Assembly: GCF_015706575.1 (NCBI RefSeq)
Contig: NW_024037059.1
Location: forward strand, 41,081,058-41,145,057
Direction of reading: 5' to 3'
Length of the DNA stretch: 64,000 bases
Origin: Patiria miniata
Taxonomy: Eukaryota; Echinodermata; Asteroidea; Valvatida; Asterinidae
Of the stretch, positions 51,901 to 63,900 are shown one piece after another; within the stretch, counting starts at the first letter, position 1, and each line of letters begins with the position of its first letter. The position numbers were made by a program, and so were the translations under genes. The notes below the pieces were generated by a model. It saw only the letters and a list, made by a program, of their open reading frames with translations. It was not told where the DNA came from and ran no database searches.

Positions 51901-54900
51901 ACCCTTTATGAGCAAAATCCAAATAAATTGGAGAGATTATGAGCGCCCTCTATAGCGTCAATTTCTGAGGCAATTTCTGATCAATTTAACCAATTTATTT
52001 TAGCAAAAGATCATCATTTACATATCATTATCAAGTTTGGAGGCGTTGAATTCGCTATTCTGAGCTGTAGCATCAAATGTAGGCTACAAAGTATATTGGG
52101 GGACGAAAAAAGTGGGGGGGGGGGGGGAAACAAACTATACGATATCCCCTCCATGTGAAAAAGTGGGGGGGGGGGACTTGTTCCCCCTGTCCCCCACCAA
52201 TTGACGCAATTACTGTCTGAGTCCATATGAAAGTGTTATCACATCTCGCCACATCATGCATGGTTCTCTTGATAATGAATCCAATTTATGACTGACCTCT
52301 GTGCCTCTATCCTGTACCATTCCTTCAGTTGCATGACCTCAGATGACTTGATGGAGCCAACGTCTGCTCCGACATTCCAACGAAAGAACGGCTTTCCGTT
52401 GATTGTCTCCAGCAACATGAACTCATCCTGTGATTCAGAGAGAAATGATTTCACAGGTGTTTAAGATACAAAGAGGAAATTTGCGGCTGTCAAAAAGGAA
52501 GTCCAGTACTTCCACAGAAATCAATCTTAAAGACATCTTATGAACTGTTCTTTGTCACACTTAGCCGTGGTGCCCGCTGCAACCTGCCAGTGGAACCCAG
52601 TCAGCTGTAAATGGTTAGGTGTTCAGATTTCTGCACAAGCAAGTAGGTGCTTGGTTATGGGTTCGAGTCCCAAACAAGTAAGCTTGTCAAGTTTTCTACA
52701 AAACTGTAGTGTAGATAAGAAATGAGCCTACAGGGTTTACAACAACCTCAATAAAGAGCAGAACCCAATGTTAGAATATTCACATCATCAATCGATAAAA
52801 ACTCCATCAGAAGTCATTGACTTAACCCTAAAGGGGCCGGGGGGAGGCGGAATCCGGCCCCCCCCCTCAACATTTTCCGCGATAGCCTCTAAAAAAAATC
52901 GGACCCAAACTTTTCCGGCGCTATGCGCTGTGAAAACTGAATTTTTGCATATACGTCGTGTACACAGAGCAGAATTGCCATTCGTACATATGAATAATTA
53001 ATTAGCCATCATTCCAAAACCCTTTGACCTATAGTCATGAAATTTCTTGGGTATGTTTAAGAAGAGTTGCTCTATGCATGTGCTGAGTCTCAAATTTTTT
53101 CGTCACTCGATGGCCGAGATCTTAGGGGGGGGGGGAATCCCCCCCGGCTGAGAGATGGTCAAAATAACCCGGCCCCTTTAGGGTTAAGCCACATCCGAAT
53201 TACTTGGCTCCGGCTTACAATTACACATACAATGGAAAGCGGCTGAAGCCCCTTCCCATAGACACATATGTTACTGCTAGCCACAGCCAAGTAATTTGAA
53301 CGTGGCCTTACACTGCTGTTGCTCTTGATGTAGAACAGAAGATTGGTTGGGCTTGTGATGTTGACGTTCATGATCAGAGAGTTGTATGTGGACGGGCTGA
53401 CTTGAGGCTTGTAGGAGCGTGCACAGTCACCGGTGGAGTACATTGATACTTTGATCTGTAAATTCATAAACAGGTTTAACAATTAGAAGATTGACGCATT
53501 TCAAATCTTGAACATCTCTATCTCTTGAACATCTTTAACCCCACAAGCACAGGGATGGAGAAAATTTGTGTAAACCTTTCAAAGTGCTGTGAAATTGGGC
53601 TTTGGTCTTAAGGACTGACCTTAGATGCTTGGTTGCGAGCTTGACGTATCTTCTCTCTAATCTTGCTGAGGTCCACCGCCATGTCGCCTTCCAGTGCCTT
53701 CATGTCATTGGCCTGTCCATTCAATGACGAGGACAGCCGACGAATCTGGTTGACACTGGATCGAGAATACCTGGCTACAAATATGGAACAACAAAAATTA
53801 AAAAATATAGCAAACTAAAGCAAACACGACAAATAAGTTGACTCTCAGTTTCCAACAAAGCACCATTTTACCGGTGCTTGAATAAGTTCTCTTTGTTGGA
53901 TAAATTTAAAGAGCAGGTACAGTATTTAAGATGTTGCAGGGTCAACAAATGTTATTTTCTCAAATAAAACTTGATGAAAAAAATTCATGGGAACTCAAAT
54001 AAGTTCAATCATTCTAAAGTGATTCAGATTTTTTTTTTATAAAGGTCCCCAGCTTACAAAATAAAATCCTGTTTCTACAAAAGAAGCATCTTCGGAAAAT
54101 CCTCACAGTAAAATATTGAAATATTTATGCCATTTTTCAGAACCTTCCTGCTTTTAGTTGACTTACTTGCATTGCCGACAATTTCCAGGGCGTCATCCAC
54201 AAATCTTACATCCTCCTTCAATTGTTCTATTTTTTTCTCCATCTCGGGTAGCTGTCTTGAGATCCCTCCTATTCTATTTCCAACATTCTCTGCTTTGTTC
54301 AGAGCTAACATGGATAAATCCAAAGCTTCTTGTGCAGGTGTCGTTAGATCTGTCAGGAAAACCCATTCATGATAAATGATTACTCCAGCACTGCTAATGG
54401 GATAATTAATCCAATTATGCCCATAGGAAAGATTTTGTTTTAAGCTAAAATGTAAAACGAAAAGAATAAGTTACCATTGGCACAAGTAGTAAATTTCTGC
54501 CAAAAAGTATGCTTAATACACAGTCGTGGTGGAAAATTTCTGAAAGTGAAGGAACTGGAATAGCGCATACGTCTCTGCAGTTAGGTACCCAAAAGCAAGC
54601 GGGCAAAGGAAAAAAAAATCAAAAAGTTGGGGCACATGCCCCCTTTGCCCCACCCGCATTTCTACAACCTCAAAAAATGAACTATACCAAATATTTTCCA
54701 CAAAAAAAATTGTATTTAAGGCCACACATACACATTGCAACATAATTCATCATAAATATGTTTCCATTTGACTTTTTTTATTTATTTATTATATTTATTC
54801 ATTTCTTTACCCAGGGTCTCTGTTTTAAGCCTTTTAAGATTTCCCTCCAATTTCTTTGAACAGCTCTATTTCTAAGCAAGCCTGTCTCCTAGAATCAAAA

Positions 54901-57900
54901 CTGACCAATTTTTAGTGGAGGCAGTGCCTCCTGTATGGCTCTCAATCGCTTCTCCGCATCATCGTTCTTCTCAGTAACCATGGTGATATCATTCCGCACC
55001 CCATCTAGCATTGCCTCCAACTCTTCCAATCTAGGGAACAGGTTGTTAGTGTCCAGGGAGAGACTCTTTTCTAGAGACAGCAAGGCTAGGATGTCCAGGG
55101 GCTCAGGGTGACTCACCTGCAGGAATACAATCAATCTGAAATTAGAACTGTTATATCGATGATAAGCTTTGACCTCTGACGTCATGCCTGCAAGTTACCA
55201 ATTCGCAAAGTTAACATTTTGCAAAAAAAAAAGAAAAAAAATGGCCATGAAACATTCTTAAGACCATCTCAGCTCCTTTGGGAGTATACAGCTTGATGCT
55301 GCAACTTCAGTGCTAAGCAGCTCAATCAATCACAATAACCATCTCTGCCCTCACAGGTACCCATTTACTCCTGGGTGGGGAGAAGCAATGAGTGACAAAG
55401 TCCAGGCTGGACTCGAACCCACAACCTGCAGAATATTCAAAAAGTTGCACCTTTGGAATGACTGAATCCTCTTAACAAATAAGGAATATCTTTGGGCAGG
55501 TTGACTGCGATAATTTTTTTTAGCAGGTGGATTTGGGAGTAATTTGGGGCATGTGGTTTTTATAAGCGCCTTGGAATCTGTCTCACTTGATAACTGGCAT
55601 TGTTAGCAGCAACCATGGCCTGTCCAGCTGCCTGCTCAGCTTCATCTATGGCTAGCAGAATCTGACCGTAAGCATTGACAGCTCGGATGGAGTCCTCTGC
55701 ATAGTCTTTGGTGGGTTGAAATAATCTGGGAATAAGAACCAACACAAAGTAATAACTTTTTCAATAAAGAAATTAGAAGGTTGACCAGGAAAGATGGGAG
55801 TTGTGACTGTGAGTGTAATTTGGAAGGCCCATTTTCATAAAGATTACCATTCTTTTCTTTCTCAAGATAATTTTCTTTTGACAAAGCTTCTTAAAAAGAC
55901 TGGAAAAAAAAGTCTTGACACAAAAGCTGTTGATGTAAATATTTATTGAAAAATAGAATTAGCTGTTGCAAACTGCTTACCAACCAAAAGGACCTATGGT
56001 ACAAATGCAAAAAAATAGTTAGTGGCCTGACGTTTCGACCCTAGCAGAGTCTTTCTCATCTTTTACATCAGTAATGTATACATGTACCTGTTTATGTTTA
56101 TAGTCTTGTCATTTAGCCTTCGAGAAAGACTCTGCTAGGGTCGAAACGTCAGGCCACTAACTATTTTTTTGCGTAAATATTTATTCACGGACCCATTTTA
56201 ACTCTCTGTTGTGTGTAGAACAAATTACTTTAAACAAAGAGAATTGAAATAATCTGCTGTGAATCTTGAGTCGATATATTGCTTTGCCATGGGGGGGGGG
56301 TGGAGAACCATTTTGAGCCCATATTTTGATTGGTCGTTAGCAAAGAATTAATATCACATTTTCACATACTCTTGCAAGTGTTGTGCCTGTCCTTTCAGTT
56401 TCTCTGCATGTGCCTCAGCTCTCTGGACTAACTCATCCAAGCCGAAGGAGTTCTGCTGGATGATTCCCACCTTGAAGCCCAAGTCTGATGTCACATTGGA
56501 GAGAAGAGCAAACTCCTCTCTAAGACCCTGAGAACAAGATAAGAGTGAGAAACTCAATGCCTCATGAGTAAAACACATGCAACTTTGATTCAAAGAACCC
56601 CATCCCCTCCCACGATCATGTTGAAGGGTGTTGGATAAACTTGTATATTTTATTATTACATCTTGTTGGTTCTTTATACACTTTCATGGGCTTTTCTTGG
56701 TAAGCTTTTCTGTGAAATGTTTGTTAACATTTCACACGTTTGGGATGACCTTTTCGGTTTTTCTGGGGAATATCAGATGTTTACAAAGACTTCTCAGAGA
56801 ATCAGGATATATTTAAACCGGCTCTCATAAGCATCTTTAAATAATTATTACTTAAAATAGTTTCTCATTTTTAAAACAAAAAACTATTTTTGAAACTTTC
56901 TGGTCAATTCTTACAACTGAATTTTCAAAGCAAACATGCTTAGCGTTTTGCATACATTCTTAGAATTCAAAATCACAACTTTAAGAAAGGTATAAAGTCT
57001 CTTGTAGGAACTGAGATGAAATAATAAGACAATTACCACTCCAGAGGCGTTGGCTAGAGCTAACAGATCCCAAGCTTTGTCAATGAATTCATGGGCTTCA
57101 GTTAGTTTCCCTTTGCTCGTCTCCTTCAAGTCTTCAGTTTGCGTTGTAATGTTCTGCAAAGACAAAAACCAATATGTTTTCCTATTGCAAATTAGAGTAA
57201 TTTAAAATTGAAATAATTTACGAGTCTACCTATCGTTTATGATTCCATCTACCTTTTCTGAATATCGAAGTTATTACATTATTTTCAATTCATTAAGTTT
57301 TGATATAGATTACAAATAAGGCATGCTACTTCAAACCAGTGTTTTCATTTATACCTGTATCAAATCCATCAAAGTATTACTGCCTTGGTTGATGTTGGTT
57401 GCATTCCCAGATTGGTTGGTAGCCTTGCGGCTTGTTTCTATCAGGAATTCCAGTTGCTTGGTGAAGTTTCCGATGGCAGAGCGGCCACGATCAATCATTG
57501 GCTGTAAATCGAGGATGTCGTCAAAGAAATTCCTGGCTTTGTCTAATGTCTTATTGGCTTCCCTGGAATTAAAAACAAGGTATACTTGATGTCATTTCTG
57601 TAATTATTACCCAAAAAAAAAAAACGGGGGTGAAATTTTTCTTACGGTGAAGGGGGGGGGGGGGTGGATAATGTACATATGTCTTGGTAAGGTTTCAAAA
57701 GAGGGTGGGCAAAGGAACAAATTTCAAAAAGTAGGGAGGAAAATCCCCCCTCCCCCACTTAATATGGAAACCAAATTGTCGATTGTAAAGGAATGCTCAA
57801 TCTGCCACAATTTTAAATGCTTTTTCAAATAAAAGGAAACAGACAAGGAGCATTACAATAATTTTAAATTTCTTTGTTCAACTTGAAACATTTGTTTTAA

Positions 57901-60900
57901 ACGATTAGGGGGGATTTAAACTGTTTATAAAACTTAACTGTTTCAGTTATTCTATAGTTTTAGTAAAATAGAAGGTTGGAATAATGAATTTAACATACAT
58001 TTTCTTGATTATCTTCTTTTTACAGTTTCATTTACTTCTTTGTACATGAAATAAAGCATTTCAGATAGAAATGTCAGAAAGAAAAAAAAATCAGATTATC
58101 TCACCCAAGTTCTACATCTGCTCCCAGCTGTGAATACATGAACAGATTGTCTCTGTCGGAGATGTCCATGACAATCTGGCGTGCCTCCACCAGGAGGGCA
58201 GTAGACTCATCCAGAGACAGCTCCTTGCCAAGCTCCTCACGGATGTTGCTGATTTCTCCCACAATATCTGTATGTGATTGTCATTCAATAAGATTTAACT
58301 CAATAGACCTTTATCATGCTACCGCCATTTCAGTCATGTTCCCTGTATCCAATAACAGCACTGAATGATGTTTTTTGTGCAAAAATTTGAACCAGACTAT
58401 TTTTCCTTCCAGCCTCACTTTGGTTACATTGATTTGAATGGGAAAAAATCAAGATGGCCACAACATAATAATGGTCTATAGTCCATGCACAGCCCCAAAC
58501 CATTCTGTCTGTTACTCCCTGTACCACCCAAAACTGCCCTGCCTGTTACTCCCAACACTGCCCCAAACCACCAGAGAAAAATATTTGTATATATCAGGGA
58601 ATCCATACAATGTACTACAATGTAGTACAGTGCCAATTGGCTAGATTCAAAGTTTGATTTGATTTGTCACAATGCATTATACAACACAATGCATTAATCA
58701 TTTAATTCAAAGCATGCATGTTTTCAAAATTGTCAAAGCTTAGAACAATGCAAACCTGAGAAGGTGAACACCATTTTTCTTTCAAGACAGACATCTCCAA
58801 GTCTTACTTTTGTTGAAATCAGGTGTCACTTTTCATGTCCCTATCACAAAATTACAATCACTGCTAGATGTTCCTCGATCACAAAATGCATACCTTTTAT
58901 TCGGTCAAATATTGCTGTGATATTAGCCTCTGCATCCAAAGCACGTAGGGTCGTTCGCTCAGCCTTGTTTCGTAATAATGTTGCATTGATCATGGTGCTG
59001 TTAGCCTGTGGGGGAAAAAATATTCAGGATGCCTTGTTGGTTGTGTTTCCTCCCAAAACAGATAATGTCAAATCTTGAATTCCCCAGAGACATGTTTATC
59101 AGTGGTTATACTTATTGAAGTCAGGTTGGCGCAGTGGCTTTGTCCTCCCCTTCCACCTCTGTGGCCCGGGTTCGATTCCTGCCCTGGTCCACATGTGGAT
59201 TGGGTTGTCAGTCCCTGCCTGACTCCGTGGGTTTTCCCCAGAATATTATTCTGGGTTTTCCTCCCACCTCTAAAACTGTAATTTCTTCTCATTGTCTTCT
59301 CTCTACAGGTTTCTTCAGGCTTGCGAGCTACAGTGCCTAGGGTACTTTTGAGTAATCCTTGGTTTAGTTACCATAAACAATTAATAATTGATAATAATAA
59401 TAAGATTTTAAACCTCACATTATACTAAATTAATGCAATATAACGTGTAAAAGATAATGACTGTTTCTTCCTCTCTGACATGAACTCTCGGAATTTACAG
59501 CCATCAACTAACGGTTATAGTTGAAATATTTTTTTTTTATTTTCCAATGTTACTACTTGAATACAAATATGTGATGCGATCAAATGAGTCGTTTGTCGAC
59601 CCTGGTAAATTTTTTTTACAGATTTAAAAAGAGCACAATCTCAGCATTACTGCTGTGAAAACCGCATGCTGATACCATCTTTATTTCAAAAATTAAGGAA
59701 ATCGGAACACCAAGAGATGTGATGAAGAGATGTGATGAAGTGGCCCTATTTTGGCCTGAATCTCCAAATGAAAGTTCCAGACAAACGACTCGCGTCACAT
59801 TTTCAGATGTACTATATCTTACTCTCATTTCTAGGCTGTCTGCGTCCTCTTGTAAGCTGCTTGCGTCTGGCAAGTCTTGAAGTAGTTCCCTGGTGATGTT
59901 GAGAGCTTCCAATTGCATTTCAATTCTCTTCTGGAGGAAACAAAAATTTACAAAATTGTATTACTTCTAGCTTTCAAATATTCTCTCAAATAACTACCTC
60001 TGGATAGGCCAATATCTTAATTAAGATACAGGTTTTGATTCATATCTGGTCTGAGTAAAAATGTGGATAAGGTTTTAATCCCAACGTGATTTAGTGATTT
60101 TCATTAGACAACATGGTTTTTCGGTAAAATATGGAATACGTTTTCAATCTACTTTTAACAAGTTCTTTTAGTTTGCAAGCTGCAATGCACAGAGATAAAA
60201 GTGTTAAAACGTCAAAATACCTTAATGAGTTTGGTAGCATTTTCCATCTCTCGTAACTTTTCCCAGGGAGCTACAACAATGTTGGAGAAATTGCGTTCCT
60301 GAAGAAGTTGCTCTAAACGGTCTAGCTCTGTCAGGAGGAGGCCAGTGCAGTTTCCATAACAGGCTGTGAAAATATGAAAATGAAAAATATAACCCAAAAT
60401 TTGCAAATTATGATAACAAAAATCATACCAACGGGCAACTGTTGGGCAATCGACAGGCAACCAAACATTTTTAAAAGCATTTTGCCCAAATTATCCACTT
60501 TTACACCAATCACATTCCAAGTGATACACATGCAGTGCAGAAGAAAATATTTGCTGAAAGTTGGCATCACGCGACCACAACATCTAATTTGTAAAAAGGT
60601 AATTTGGTCTTTAGAACTTCATTTTGCAATATGTGACCTGTTTTGTCAAAACAGACGCTTCTGGGCAGAGGTTGAAATTGAGATAGGGCCAAAAAACGCT
60701 GTGTGGTAATTTTTTTTTTATTTTCACATTTTTGCATATTTGTAATCCTGAACATGTCTAAAATATACTATAAAAGTTTGGAACCCTAATTTGAACTCTA
60801 AATATAGTATTTTGATGATTTGTTAAGGTATATCAGTTAAAGAAATTACTGTTTTGTGACGTTTGTGGCCATTTTCTCCATGCTCTACTTTTCGACACAA

Positions 60901-63900
60901 TGAACTTCAAAATAGCATAACAGTTCGCAGGAATGACCCGTTTCAAAAATTAAACCACCTATTAAAAGGAAAAAGAACATATTTTAACAATATGCAAAAA
61001 TCTCGTTTTTGACCTTATGCCTAGAATAGTCTGATTTTGACAGAACAGGTCACATATGTTTATCTGGACTATGTTACATTAAAAATACAAATTATCTTAC
61101 GATACCATCAAAAGTGACAGCATGAAATAAAATTCTTACATGAGCATCCTGTTTCAGTGACGACGTATCCCGACCCTTCGTCACACTGGTCGCAGTTTTC
61201 CCCAGTGATTCCCTCCACACACAGACAGTCACCTGTAGTCTTGTCACAGACTGATGAGATTGAACCGTAGGTGTTGCAATCACAGGGCTGACAGGTGCCA
61301 CCGGGTGTGGTCGGGTCACCGTAATGACCGTCATCACAGCTGATATTTAAAAGATGTTCACAAGGGAATTTCGTTCAGAAAGTCAATATCAGAGAGGCAC
61401 TTATTTCAATATGAAGAAAACGCTTCCTTGGTCATGTACCAGGAATATTATAGCCCAGAAGTACCCCATCAATGGTTTCAAGATCGAGGAGAAAGTAAGA
61501 CGTAAGTGTACTCATTATTCTAGCAACTGCAAGGAATCTCAAGATATACTTACCTATCACAGTATCTCCCAAAGTAGCTTGTTTGACAATCTGTACATCT
61601 GTGTTGACCATCCAATGGATCTAATATGCATGTTGGACTGAAGCTACAGCAAAAATAAATTTGTATGAGAATCTAATTTTTTTTTTACCTAACCAATGCA
61701 AAAATATTGGAAAATATTGTTAGATTCAGGATTTGATTTTCCAATCCCTCCATTTTTTCCATGAATCATTTAGTTTTTTCCATATCAGGTGCTTACTAAA
61801 TTTTTGTAAAAGTCTTTCATAATAATAATAATAGGTTCTTCTATAGCGCTTTTAACTAAAATCAAAGCTACTTTACATTACTATTACCCCTGATCAATGG
61901 GCCAATGAAACAATCCAAATACAATCTCAGCTCCCTGGGGAGTATACAGCTCAATGCTGTTATTTTGGCGCAAGGCAGCTAAAATCAATCACAACAACCA
62001 TCTCTGCCCTCACAGGTAACCAAGTCTTTTATGATTAACATGTATGGAGTACCGAAGTAAATACGTCACGCGTACAAAATGTGTGTGAAAGACATTAGCG
62101 CGTGATTCAGCCCGTGAACCAATACGCGCGCGTACTCCATTCGTTTGCACTACACTTTCGGGTTCTAAATGTCGTCACACTTCGGTACTTTCTATATATG
62201 ACAAATATTAGTTTGACAACTGATAATTCAAAAGACATCTTACTCAAAAGACATCTTACTTATAGGCAGGATCCAGGGATGGGCAAGCACACTGCATGCA
62301 GTCAGACGGGGTACCACCTGTTGCATCGCCATAGAAACCAACATCACAGATGTTGCATTGTTGGCCGGTCGTGTTGTGCTGACAATCCTGATTAATGGTG
62401 GAAACAATTGGAAATATTGGAAATAACCAGCGGACAAAGAAAAATTAGAAATGTATGAACAGGAATGGAACCTAATGAATTGTAAAACTCCTTTTTTTTT
62501 TAAAGTTTACAGTCAATGGCCGATCCAGGGGGGATCCTGCGTACACCACCATCTTTTCCTCAAAGAGAAATTGGTCAAAGTGGTCAGAAACTGTCTCAGA
62601 CTGCACCACAGAGCATCTAGAATCCCAAAAAAATTTGGGGCCTTAAGCAGGACCCAAATCCCACGCCATTATTTTTCGGACCCACTTTTTTTGGGATCAA
62701 CATTTTTTTGGCCTCCCCCCCCCCAAAAAAAGTGTTCTGGATCCACCCTTGTTTATAATTACCTCACACAGGCCTGTCCTATCATCACAGATATCGGAAT
62801 GTCCAAAGCAGACGCAGGGCACACAGGTGCCAAGGTAGTCTCCACCAGATAACCTGAAGTAACCTGAATCACAGCGCTGCAACAAAGGAACATAAATAAT
62901 GCAAGAATAAGTTTCAGATTTTGCTAGTATTGCCCTCACGTCTTGATTTTTTTTTCTATCCAAGAGTCTAGGAGAAACCAACCGAGATCCCTTAAGTGAA
63001 AAATCGTCTTTACCAACGTAAGGTTTAGTTATTTAAAATTTGGGTGATAATGAAAGAACAGTGTGTCTACTCAGCATATCAAAGAAAAACAAAGACTTGT
63101 CTACAGCGAGGGCGCTCTATGCAACGGGTCTATTTGAGGATCTGTGTAAAACTGAAGCTTAGCTGCTGATTAGACACGGCATTTGATTGGAGACTTACTT
63201 CACATGACAGCCCAGTGTAGCCGGTGGGACAGTCACATTGCTCTACTCCAATGGCTGGGTCACCACTGATATCACCCCTGACTGGACCAGCGGTCTCTAG
63301 AACAACGTCGTCAATGCTGAAAGAGGAAAATCTCAATTCATTTATGAACAATGACTTCTAATTTGTCTCAGCTGGTGGTGTATTTGGGGGGGGGGGGAGA
63401 GGTGAAAAAAGGGTGTTTCACAGCTTTGTTAACTTGATGCTGTGTCCAATATCGTCTGCTTTTAAGAGAGTCTCCAATAGTCAGATATTGTCCAGCCCCC
63501 CCCCCCCCCTCCCCAACCTTTTAATTGTCGCGGCAGCTGGATAACTGGAAAATAAATCTTGGCCTTCTAGCGCAGAGAGTCTCCTTTCACCATGTTATGT
63601 TCTGGCATTGAGTTCATAGTTAAATTAATGGTTACTCACAGTGAGTAGACAGTATCTGGTCCGTATGTTGCTCGGATGAGGATAGCTCGGATGTCTTGTA
63701 GAACCATCATGAACTCTTCTCTGGTTGGCTGTCTGCCGAAAGGCTGGAGCTGAAAGTTGTGCTGCGATAATTCAATCAAATACACAAAGAATGTTAATCA
63801 TGAAGGACAGTTTGAAATAATTAATGGGTCTTACCCTTAATTTACTGATGTAATTTCATGGGTATAGATCAATAAATCTCTACATTCTTAAATGAAAGAT

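Noticed and set aside
61092-61337. An 81-codon minus-strand frame
   Set aside because: Off-frame reading of LE exon 61140-61339; the Cys-rich frame is the correct one.
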